Positions 1 through 5,540 of a DNA stretch of 24,531 bases are shown in pieces (positions within the stretch are counted from its first letter, which is position 1; the number at the start of each line of letters is the position of its first letter). This DNA is from a virus. The stretch lies in the IMG/VR virus record IMGVR_UViG_3300032282_003034, positions 1 to 24,531 of that record. The stretch is one strand, 5' to 3'. Under the pieces are notes generated by a model that saw only the letters and a program-made list of their open reading frames with translations, was not told the DNA's origin and made no database searches. The position numbers were made by a program, and so were the translations under genes.

Positions 1-150
1 CCACTACGTAACTGTTCTATTATTGTATACAAGTCCATAGATTATGATATGATAGATAAATGTAGAAGTGTATTAACTTACCCTCTACAATATATTCAAA
101 TTGTCAATATGATAAGTCAATCTGACAAAGAGATCAGGCTAAGCCGTTGA
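1..150 (+). CDS. 3' end of an unidentified gene (partial)
   Basis: Frame 1 is open from the first base to a TGA at 148-150 and encodes a 49-residue C-terminal fragment ending in KEIRLSR. The start lies outside the window. I do not recognise the fragment. It sits directly upstream of a promoter-separated run of small genes on the same strand, so a phage gene on this strand is reasonable, but a 150-base open frame can occur by chance in AT-rich DNA. No convincing terminator follows; 151-194 is AT-rich with no clear stem. Confidence 0.45.
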   Translation, partial: PLRNCSIIVYKSIDYDMIDKCRSVLTYPLQYIQIVNMISQSDKEIRLSR

Positions 151-194
151 TATCCCATCTTTTAAAAAATTTTATCGGAATCTGAAAAAACCTA

Positions 195-223
195 TTGACA
201 TATTTTTCAGGATAGGTTATAAG
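195..223 (+). promoter_or_regulatory. sigma70-type promoter
   Basis: A -35 box TTGACA (195-200), a 17-base spacer and a -10 box TATAAG (218-223) predict a transcript start near 230. This is the first of at least five similar promoters in the first 3 kb, several sharing GGTTATA at the -10. It should be read by host RNA polymerase early in infection. Confidence 0.75.
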
Positions 224-247
224 AGACTTATGATGAATGAGGTTGGC

Positions 248-481
248 ATGACCGAGAAGATGAACGTGACCATAAGCAATGGTCGACGACCATTGCTGGC
301 TTCAGATGGGCGCTACCACTCCAGTCGGGGCAAGTACCGGAAAGGCGATTTGAGGAAGACCAACCTAGAGGAAGTCGGTACTACATCATTTGGTACTGAT
401 GGATACTATGACGGCTCACCCGGGCGTAAGCGCCGTAAGTCCTGGAAGCGCATAGACAAGTGGTCCTCCCTTGAGGGGTAA
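248..481 (+). CDS. small basic hypothetical protein
   Basis: This encodes 77 residues, rich in Arg, Lys, Gly and Ser, with a basic cluster GRKRRKSWKR near the C-terminus that could contact nucleic acid (inference only). The open frame reaches back to 230, but the predicted transcript begins at about 230. The ATG at 248 has a GAGG ribosome site (238-241) six bases upstream, so I use 248. I recognise no family. The coding stretch contains a near-perfect palindrome at 276-296 and a wider inverted repeat (333-339 with 376-382), so a structured non-coding RNA is an alternative. It is the first gene after its own promoter. Confidence 0.5.
   Translation: MTEKMNVTISNGRRPLLASDGRYHSSRGKYRKGDLRKTNLEEVGTTSFGTDGYYDGSPGRKRRKSWKRIDKWSSLEG
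276..296 (+). repeat. strong inverted repeat (hairpin)
   Basis: GCAATGGTC (276-284) is exactly complementary to GACCATTGC (288-296) with a 3-base centre. At the DNA level the arms are 10 bases around one base. It lies within the first 70 bases of the transcript from the promoter at 195, so it may be an RNA hairpin or a protein-binding palindrome. Confidence 0.7.
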
Positions 482-491
482 AATTCCCTTG

Positions 492-520
492 TTGACTTTA
501 ATCTCTGGTTAGGTTATAAC
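492..520 (+). promoter_or_regulatory. sigma70-type promoter, duplicated copy A
   Basis: TTGACT (492-497), 17-base spacer, TATAAC (515-520). Bases 492-519 are identical to 712-739, spacer included. It drives the 55-residue gene at 548. Confidence 0.8.
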
Positions 521-547
521 TTAACTATGATGAATGAGGAAAACACT

Positions 548-715
548 ATGTATCTTGTAAGTTTTACTAACTTTGGTTATACCAAAGACTTTGCTACCAA
601 GGAACAGGCCCAGACTTATATGGAAAGGGCATGCCTTGAGTCTGTTCTCATGACTGTGAAGGGTGAAATCCTTGGTGGATTCTCTCCCATCTCTGGACTC
701 CAAAAAAACGTTTGA
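548..715 (+). CDS. small hypothetical protein, 55 aa
   Basis: It begins MYLVSFTNFGYTKDFATKEQ. The frame is open from an ATG at 527, but that lies at the predicted transcript start. The ATG at 548 has AGGA (537-540) seven bases upstream, and the same ATGATGAATGAGG leader occurs before the gene at 248, so 548 is preferred. The sequence looks like a small soluble alpha/beta protein with the pattern YLVSFTNFGYTKDFATKEQA; I know no function. Its TGA (713-715) lies inside the -35 box of the next promoter (712-717), so the units are tightly packed. Confidence 0.6.
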   Translation: MYLVSFTNFGYTKDFATKEQAQTYMERACLESVLMTVKGEILGGFSPISGLQKNV

Positions 716-740
716 CTTTAATCTCTGGTTAGGTTATAAA
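712..740 (+). promoter_or_regulatory. sigma70-type promoter, duplicated copy B
   Basis: TTGACT (712-717), 17-base spacer, TATAAA (735-740). The first 28 bases are identical to copy A at 492-519. It drives the gene at 775 through a leader of about 28 bases. Confidence 0.8.
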
Positions 741-774
741 GAGACTATCAATACTACTATAAGAGGATCAGAAC

Positions 775-1032
775 ATGAGCCGTGGTTATCCTTCCATGAG
801 TTACTGCGCCTTTGAAAACACGTCTCTCCATATGGATCAAGTGGCTAATATGCTTGATGAAGCACTATATGAGAGTGAACCTCTAGACTTTAGTGACTAT
901 GAAAAGCGTGCATATGAACGTATGTATGAACAATGCCGTAAATTGATGAGTCTATTGGAAGATCATCAGGCACTGGTCGAAGATATGGCTAATATCGACG
1001 CATGGTCTGAGGAGGATAATCAGGCTGACTAA
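775..1032 (+). CDS. small acidic hypothetical protein, 85 aa
   Basis: The start ATG has AAGAGGA (761-767) seven bases upstream. The protein is acidic and probably mostly helical, with heptad-like stretches from about residue 20 to 75 (MDQVANMLDEALYE, RMYEQCRKLMSLLEDHQALV). No signal peptide or membrane segment is present. I do not recognise a family. It has its own promoter at 712-740 and is followed immediately by another promoter, so it is probably a single-gene early unit. Small acidic helical proteins of this kind in phage early regions often bind host proteins, but nothing here shows that directly. Confidence 0.65.
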   Translation: MSRGYPSMSYCAFENTSLHMDQVANMLDEALYESEPLDFSDYEKRAYERMYEQCRKLMSLLEDHQALVEDMANIDAWSEEDNQAD

Positions 1033-1039
1033 TTAATGG

Positions 1040-1067
1040 TTGACTTTACTATTCTATAAGTTATAAT
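1040..1067 (+). promoter_or_regulatory. sigma70-type promoter of the binding-protein unit
   Basis: TTGACT (1040-1045), 16-base spacer, perfect TATAAT (1062-1067). Predicted start near 1074, about 22 bases before the ATG at 1096. It opens a two-gene unit closed by terminators at 2504-2597. Confidence 0.75.
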
Positions 1068-1095
1068 GTGACTGTTGAAACAAAAGGAATATATT

Positions 1096-2100
1096 ATGAA
1101 GAACCTACTAATGGCGACCGTTTTTGCTCTGACTGCAACTTCAGCAATGGCACAAACTTCAGGCCCAAAGTCAATTAATACAGGTGGAGTTGCTGGTGCT
1201 TATCATAGCACTTTTTGCCCACCAATTCCATCTGTCCTGACTAATGCTTACTTCCAGGGTTATAGCTGCACTCCTTCTGCGGGTACTGTAGAAAATATTG
1301 CACGAGTTCTAAAGACTCCTACAAATATCAGCTTTGTTCAGTTCGATGTATTTGCTCGTGAAGCGGCAAGCCGACCTGAAGAGTTTAAGCGTATCAATGT
1401 GATTCGTACTGATATTGCATGTGAAGGTCTCTGGATGGTGACTAAGAATCCAGACCTAGACTTTGGTCGAGTTCTTGCAATGAGTCGCCGTATTAAGTTC
1501 GTACTACCACCACAGGCTTCTGGATCAACTGCTAGTTTCAACTTTCTTCGATCTGTCGATCCAGATGGACTTGGGCGGGCGCCCGATTCTAACATCACTT
1601 ATGTTAAGGATGCAACTGCGGTTCTAGAAACAGTAGCTAACTCTAATGATGGTGAAGTTGGTTTCTTTGTTCAGTTTGCCGATCCTCGTAATGCTAATAT
1701 CAAGCTAATGGTTGAGAAGAATCTTCGTGTCATTCCAGTGATCTCTCGTGAAATTCTTCGAGCTCGAGTTGGTGAGAATACCGTGTACCAAGCTCAGTCA
1801 TTTAAGCTAACCGAGGGCGGTGTATTTGGTATTGGTGGCTCTGCTCGAGCTGTTACAACTTCCTGCACTCCTGTTGCTCTGATTACAGGTAGTTCTGATG
1901 CATTTGAAGATCGGAATGCTAAGGATGATGCAATTGAACTGGTTCAGCGTGTAAGTGCTGTTCCTCGGGCAAATCTACTTCCAAAGGATAATGCAATTGC
2001 TGCTATTCTGAATGGTGCAACTCGCCTAAGTCAGTCTGCTCTTGAACAAGCTGTAGCTGGTGTAGAAGCCGCTAAGAAGGCTGTGGAGAATGCTCGATGA
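1096..2100 (+). CDS. secreted TAXI/TRAP-type solute-binding-like protein
   Basis: 334 residues. A TTG 21 bases upstream extends the frame, but ATG 1096 has AGGA (1085-1088) seven bases before it and begins a typical signal peptide (MKNLLMATVFALTATSAMAQ, cleavage after AMA or AQ), so the product should be periplasmic. The mature N-terminus carries INTGGVAGAYH, then PSAGTVENIARVL, then FVQFDVFA. These match, in order and spacing, the GTGG..G.Y, S.GS.EN and Q.DV pattern of TAXI-family substrate-binding proteins of TRAP transporters (recalled). Four cysteines (in STFCPP, YSCTPS, DIACEG, TTSCTP) suggest disulfides. The C-terminal 70 residues are helical and Ala-rich. No TRAP permease gene is seen; a small membrane protein gene overlaps its end by ATGA. 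The ligand is unknown. It looks like an acquired host gene, kept intact. Confidence 0.65.
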   Translation: MKNLLMATVFALTATSAMAQTSGPKSINTGGVAGAYHSTFCPPIPSVLTNAYFQGYSCTPSAGTVENIARVLKTPTNISFVQFDVFAREAASRPEEFKRINVIRTDIACEGLWMVTKNPDLDFGRVLAMSRRIKFVLPPQASGSTASFNFLRSVDPDGLGRAPDSNITYVKDATAVLETVANSNDGEVGFFVQFADPRNANIKLMVEKNLRVIPVISREILRARVGENTVYQAQSFKLTEGGVFGIGGSARAVTTSCTPVALITGSSDAFEDRNAKDDAIELVQRVSAVPRANLLPKDNAIAAILNGATRLSQSALEQAVAGVEAAKKAVENAR

Positions 2101-2504
2101 TCAAGAACATCTCCTTCTGGGGATGGTATGCTATTATCACAGTGGGATTATTTGTTATCTATAACCCTACTGGCTATAGCATCTGGCATCTTTGGTCGGT
2201 GTATTCAGCCATTGGTTTTATGCCATGGAATCTACTATTGACAGCTTTTATTCTAGGTCCAATGTCATTGATTCTATATGGAACATATAAAGCAACTAGT
2301 TGGATTGGGCTTGCTTTAATCCTAGTTGTGATTGCTATTACACTCTGGTGTGTTGCAGTTGTAATGCCAGGAATGCTTGTTAATATGGCTGTTCTTGCTT
2401 GGATTACTCAGCCTATTCTAGGTGTTATTCTTACACTGGGTTGGCAATGGCCACGACTTTGGCGTCAAGCAACTGGTACTGTAACCGCAGAAGGAGTCGA
2501 GTAA
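2097..2504 (+). CDS. four-helix inner-membrane protein, DUF6524-like
   Basis: 135 residues; the ATG overlaps the TGA of the upstream gene (ATGA), implying translational coupling. Four hydrophobic segments lie at about residues 8-24, 42-62, 67-90 and 93-118. The motif YNPTGYSIWHLW at residues 22-33 and an acidic C-terminus after WPRLWRQATGTV match a family of ~130-residue membrane proteins of alpha- and other proteobacteria that I recall as DUF6524 (not searched). Its function is unknown. Being coupled to a secreted binding protein, it may anchor or work with it, but it is too small to be a TRAP permease. It is followed at once by a terminator. Confidence 0.65.
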   Translation: MIKNISFWGWYAIITVGLFVIYNPTGYSIWHLWSVYSAIGFMPWNLLLTAFILGPMSLILYGTYKATSWIGLALILVVIAITLWCVAVVMPGMLVNMAVLAWITQPILGVILTLGWQWPRLWRQATGTVTAEGVE

Positions 2505-2536
2505 AGTTTTGTAAGGTAAAGTTACAAAACTTTTTT
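2504..2536 (+). terminator. intrinsic terminator 1 of tandem pair
   Basis: An 11-base perfect stem (2504-2514 with 2522-2532), 7-base loop, then a T run to 2536. The stem starts in the stop codon of the membrane protein gene. Confidence 0.85.
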
Positions 2537-2547
2537 GATAATGATAT

Positions 2548-2597
2548 CAATGGGTTAGTCCTTCGGCAGTCAGTCGTGGGGCTAACCCATTGTTTTT
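2548..2597 (+). terminator. intrinsic terminator 2 of tandem pair
   Basis: An 11-base perfect stem (CAATGGGTTAG 2548-2558 with CTAACCCATTG 2582-2592), 23-base loop, then TTTTT (2593-2597). Two strong terminators in a row seal off the binding-protein unit. Confidence 0.75.
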
Positions 2598-2614
2598 ATA
2601 TGGTTTTTTACCTA

Positions 2615-2643
2615 TTGACATATTTTCCAAAATGGGTTATGGT
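2615..2643 (+). promoter_or_regulatory. sigma70-type promoter
   Basis: TTGACA (2615-2620), 17-base spacer, TATGGT (2638-2643). A stretch resembling the promoter at 195 (CCTATTGACATATTTT followed by a GGTTAT) suggests duplication of the element. Predicted start near 2650, before the small gene at 2667. Confidence 0.65.
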
Positions 2644-2666
2644 ATACCTATAATGAGGGACACACT

Positions 2667-2843
2667 ATGAACGCTGCAACCGTGCTAGATCGTATGTATG
2701 ACTTTGCTCGTACCACCAAGGATGATAAGCTCTCGAATGCCGTGATGCGTGTGGCTGAGCGCTTTGCCTACTCTAAAGCTCTCTTCGAGGAACCCTTGAC
2801 CGTTTCTGAGATCCGTATCGTTAAGAAGTTTATGGATCTCTAA
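2667..2843 (+). CDS. small hypothetical protein, 58 aa
   Basis: ATG 2667 follows AGGGA (2656-2660) by six bases and its own promoter at 2615-2643. The product starts MNAATVLDRMYDFARTTKDD and ends IVKKFMDL. It is helical and soluble; no family recognised. The leader ATGAGG-N-ATG resembles those of the genes at 248 and 548. Codon choice (CGT, CTC, GTG) matches the neighbouring early genes, supporting a real gene despite its size. Confidence 0.6.
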   Translation: MNAATVLDRMYDFARTTKDDKLSNAVMRVAERFAYSKALFEEPLTVSEIRIVKKFMDL

Positions 2844-2856
2844 GAGCTAAAACCGC

Positions 2857-2892
2857 TTTGAAAAAAAGTGGTGGGGTTTGAAAAAAAGTGGT
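2857..2892 (+). repeat. direct repeat upstream of the DUF932 promoter
   Basis: TTTGAAAAAAAGTGGT occurs at 2857-2872 and again at 2877-2892, 20 bases apart (about two helical turns), abutting the -35 box at 2892. The A-tracts in phase could act as an UP-element-like or bent-DNA enhancer, or as an operator. Confidence 0.6.
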
Positions 2893-2920
2893 TGACGTAA
2901 TTTTCAACTTGGTTTAATAT
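2892..2920 (+). promoter_or_regulatory. sigma70-type promoter of the DUF932 gene
   Basis: TTGACG (2892-2897), 17-base spacer, TAATAT (2915-2920). Predicted start near 2927. The transcript would begin just before a hairpin at 2932-2948. Confidence 0.65.
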
Positions 2921-2931
2921 CCGATTATGAC

Positions 2932-2948
2932 ATGGGGATGGTCCCCAT
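2932..2948 (+). promoter_or_regulatory. 5' leader hairpin
   Basis: ATGGGGA (2932-2938) pairs perfectly with TCCCCAT (2942-2948) around TGG. It lies at the extreme 5' end of the predicted DUF932 mRNA, 7 bases before the ribosome site. This is what a transcript-stabilising 5' stem looks like; it could also affect translation. Confidence 0.6.
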
Positions 2949-2967
2949 CAAAACAGAGGGTAAAAAA

Positions 2968-3927
2968 GTGGCTCATAACATTGAGTTTGTCAACGGTAAA
3001 GCTCAGATGGCGTATGCAGGAACCGATACACCTTGGCATGGCCTCGGTGTGCAGGTACCAGATGACCTGACTCCTCAGCAGATGCTTGAGGCTTCAGGTC
3101 TCAATTGGGAAGTCGAGAAGGTCAAGGCCTATGCTAAAGTCAACGGTACAAATGTTGATGTCGGGCATTCGGCTCTGGTTCGGACTATGGATCATAAGAT
3201 TCTAGATATCGTGTCTAACGATTGGAATCCGGTTCAGAACTCTGAAGCGTTTGAGTTCTTCAACGACTTCATTGCCGAGGGTGACATGGAAATGTCGACC
3301 GCTGGTTCTCTGGCAGGTGGTCAGATTGTCTGGGCTCTTGCTAAGATCAAGGACGGCTTTGAACTCTTTGGCGGTGATGTGGTCGAACCTTATCTGCACT
3401 TCACCAACTACCATAAATATGGCTACTCTACTGATGTTCGGTTTACTCCGATTCGTGTAGTCTGCAATAACACTCTGACTTTGTCTCTTAATACAAAGGT
3501 GGAGCTGTTTGTTAAGATTAGTCATCGCCGTGAATTCAATGGTGACTCTGTCAAGCTTGCTCTGGGCGTTGCTCAGGAAAAGCTAGCTAAGTACAAGGAT
3601 ATGGCTAAGTTCCTTGGCACTAAGCGCTATACCAATGAGTCTCTGGTAGAATATTTCAAGCGTGTCTTCCCGGTGTCTGGTGGACCAGATGCTAAGAAGG
3701 AACTGTCTAAGTCTGCTAAGACTGCTATGTCAGTTCTTGACACTCAGCCTGGTGCCAATTTTGCTTCCGGCACTTTCTGGCAGGCCTTTAATGCTACAAC
3801 TTACTTCACTGATCATCTGGCTGGTCGCTCTCAAGATACTCGTCTCCAGTCGGCTTGGTATGGCAATAATAAGGTGCTAAAGACTCGAGCACTTGAAATT
3901 GCGGTTGACATGGCCGAAGCTGCCTGA
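2968..3927 (+). CDS. DUF932 family phage/plasmid protein
   Basis: 319 residues. An in-frame ATG at 2932 would sit five bases from the transcript start and inside a hairpin; GTG 2968 has AGAGGG (2955-2960) seven bases upstream and gives the family's usual start (AHNIEFVNGKAQMAYAG), so I use GTG. The N-terminal TPWHGLGVQVP and the central YSTDVRFTPIRVVCNNTL are hallmarks of DUF932 proteins of phages and plasmids (recalled as TIGR03299-type). Biochemical function is not established. No signal peptide. The two genes downstream (3962 and 4399) form a conserved-looking neighbourhood. Confidence 0.85.
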   Translation: MAHNIEFVNGKAQMAYAGTDTPWHGLGVQVPDDLTPQQMLEASGLNWEVEKVKAYAKVNGTNVDVGHSALVRTMDHKILDIVSNDWNPVQNSEAFEFFNDFIAEGDMEMSTAGSLAGGQIVWALAKIKDGFELFGGDVVEPYLHFTNYHKYGYSTDVRFTPIRVVCNNTLTLSLNTKVELFVKISHRREFNGDSVKLALGVAQEKLAKYKDMAKFLGTKRYTNESLVEYFKRVFPVSGGPDAKKELSKSAKTAMSVLDTQPGANFASGTFWQAFNATTYFTDHLAGRSQDTRLQSAWYGNNKVLKTRALEIAVDMAEAA

Positions 3928-3961
3928 TATAATCCACTTATCAAAACAAGGAAACTGTAAA

Positions 3962-4315
3962 ATGAAGACTTTCACAAAGATGGCTGCCCAGGGTGACTTC
4001 CTTATCATGCGTGTGGATGCTATCCCCGCTAATGTTGAGGTGCTTCCTGCTAATAACAAGAACCACATTGTGGTTGCTCACTCGGAGACTGGTCATGACC
4101 ATGTGATGGTTGCTGACCGTGTTACCGCTTATAAGCCTGCAGGCGTTAAGGATGTTGATCTCTACGAGATGTTCCTCTCAGTTGAGGCTCCTACGGAAAT
4201 CAACCATCTTCGTAGTCATGATACTCATGAGACTCTGCTGGTTCCTCCTGGTAACTATCGTGTTCGTCGCCAGCGTGAATATGTGGCTGAGGGTTTCCGT
4301 CGAGCTCAAGACTAA
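3962..4315 (+). CDS. conserved 'AQGD' protein of unknown function, 117 aa
   Basis: The frame is open from 3893 but that overlaps DUF932; ATG 3962 has AAGGA (3948-3952) and gives the family-like start MKTFTKMAAQGDFLIMRVDA. Further features are VVAHSETGHDHVM (about residues 39-51), an HDTHETLLVPPGNYRVRRQREY stretch that starts near residue 86, and a short C-terminal tail. This order (AQGD.L..RVD, AHGE.TGH.H, VRQREY) matches a family of ~110-130-residue bacterial and phage proteins I recall without a known function. The clustered His residues could bind a metal. It probably shares the DUF932 transcript (34-base gap). Confidence 0.65.
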   Translation: MKTFTKMAAQGDFLIMRVDAIPANVEVLPANNKNHIVVAHSETGHDHVMVADRVTAYKPAGVKDVDLYEMFLSVEAPTEINHLRSHDTHETLLVPPGNYRVRRQREYVAEGFRRAQD

Positions 4316-4332
4316 CCCTAAAGTTTAGGGTT
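4314..4332 (+). other. short hairpin at gene end/promoter start
   Basis: AACCCTAA (4314-4321) pairs with TTAGGGTT (4325-4332) around a 3-base loop. There is no T run, and the right arm overlaps the next -35 box, so it may attenuate read-through or bind a regulator rather than act as a strong terminator. Confidence 0.5.
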
Positions 4333-4359
4333 GACTTAAATCCATAGGTATGGTATACT
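4331..4359 (+). promoter_or_regulatory. sigma70-type promoter with overlapping inverted repeat
   Basis: TTGACT (4331-4336), 17-base spacer, TATACT (4354-4359). An inverted repeat GTATGGT (4348-4354) / ACCATAC (4361-4367) brackets the -10 box and could be an operator. Confidence 0.7.
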
Positions 4360-4398
4360 AACCATACTAACCAATCATAGGGATACGGAACTTATATC

Positions 4399-5250
4399 AT
4401 GAAGAAGATCACTAGCCTGACTCCTGACCAGGAAGCCCAGATGTCTGTGTATCGTGACAAGTGGATCAAGATAGGTCTTAAGACCGATCTGATCGACACC
4501 GACCGTGCTCGAGCCGCAGTAGAGCTACTGTATTCTTGTGGTGGTCTTAAGTCACCCGATAAGATTGTGTTTGCTCGAGGTCCTCGTCACGCCAAGGAAC
4601 TGCTTGGTCCTGATCACGCAGTAACTGATAGCTGTGTTTATGGTAACCATGAGGCAGCATGGCTTTCTTTCTACGACTATATGCAGAATGTATGTGGTAT
4701 TGATTTTGAGGGTAAGCTTGATGGTCTAATGGCAGTTGCAACTGAATGCGGTTGGGTGTCTTGTTATGACACTATGGCTGTGATTCAGGATCGCCCACTT
4801 CATATCAAGATGGATGAGGATAACCGACTCCATTGCGAGAATGGTCCTGCCATTCTATATGCTGATGGCTTTGCAGTGTATGCTTGGCATGGTGTTCGTA
4901 TTCCTCGTGAATGGATTGAAAATAAGGCTAACCTGTCTGCCAAGACCGCTCTTACCTGGGAGAATGTAGAGCAGCGTCGAGCTGCTTGTGAAATCCTTGG
5001 CTGGGTTAATATCATCCGAGAGCTAGATGCCAAGACTGTGGACACCGATGAGGATCCCATGATTGGTACTCTTCTTGAGGTTGATATTCCCGATATCGGT
5101 CGGGAGAAGTTTCTTCGTGTACAGTGTGGCACTGGTCGTGAATTTGCTCTACCAGTACCACCCGATATGAAGACTGCACTTCAGGCTAATGCCTGGACAT
5201 TTGGAATGGATGATCCTAATGAGCTTCTTAACCTTGAAATTCGTACTTAA
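4399..5250 (+). CDS. DUF6745-like protein, 283 aa
   Basis: Starts MKKITSLTPDQEAQMSVYRD; a GGA (4387-4389) lies nine bases upstream. The central part has RLHCENGPAILYADGFAVYAWHGVRIP (about residues 142-169), then WIENK and a stretch in which IT/LTWENVE..RRA..E.. precedes LRVQCGTGREFALPVPPDMKTALQANAWTFGM near the C-terminus. This order (H.E.GPA..Y.DG...Y.WHGVRVP, W...., LRVPP...TA..A.AWTFG) is that of a bacterial family I recall as DUF6745, which often lies next to the 'AQGD' gene. Function unknown. It has its own promoter and probably continues into the genes at 5268 and 5541. Confidence 0.6.
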   Translation: MKKITSLTPDQEAQMSVYRDKWIKIGLKTDLIDTDRARAAVELLYSCGGLKSPDKIVFARGPRHAKELLGPDHAVTDSCVYGNHEAAWLSFYDYMQNVCGIDFEGKLDGLMAVATECGWVSCYDTMAVIQDRPLHIKMDEDNRLHCENGPAILYADGFAVYAWHGVRIPREWIENKANLSAKTALTWENVEQRRAACEILGWVNIIRELDAKTVDTDEDPMIGTLLEVDIPDIGREKFLRVQCGTGREFALPVPPDMKTALQANAWTFGMDDPNELLNLEIRT

Positions 5251-5267
5251 CAGAAAGGCATTATATA

Positions 5268-5528
5268 ATGACACCTGCTTCTAAAATTGATGTGACACTA
5301 GCATTTACTCGCCGTGGTGGAGAGCGTAATGAAACTTATTCCTATGACTTTACTCTAGGTGAGGAAGAGACCTATCATATTGTCCTAGAGAAAGTAGAAC
5401 AGATGCTAGTCGCACTAGGGTATGTTCCTGATGGTCATCTCGACTTTGTGTCTAGCACTGACAATAGCCCGTCCTACCTAACAGAGACACCTTCTAACGT
5501 GACTACCATGTTTACCATCAATCCTTGA
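5268..5528 (+). CDS. hypothetical protein, 86 aa
   Basis: AAAGG (5253-5257) precedes ATG 5268 by ten bases and 17 bases separate it from the previous stop. The sequence reads like a small mixed alpha/beta protein (IDVTLAFTRRGGERNETYSYDF, then a helix around HIVLEKVEQMLVALGYV). No membrane segment. I do not recognise it. It is followed 12 bases later by the 389-residue gene and probably belongs to the same transcript. Confidence 0.6.
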   Translation: MTPASKIDVTLAFTRRGGERNETYSYDFTLGEEETYHIVLEKVEQMLVALGYVPDGHLDFVSSTDNSPSYLTETPSNVTTMFTINP

Positions 5529-5540
5529 TAGGAATATACA

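Noticed and set aside
1338-1598. 86-residue frame on the minus strand inside the binding-protein gene
   Set aside because: No ribosome site, and the plus strand carries a full gene with signal peptide and family motifs.
2399-2653. 84-residue open frame on the plus strand
   Set aside because: It runs across the membrane-protein end, two strong terminators and a promoter; no protein-like composition.
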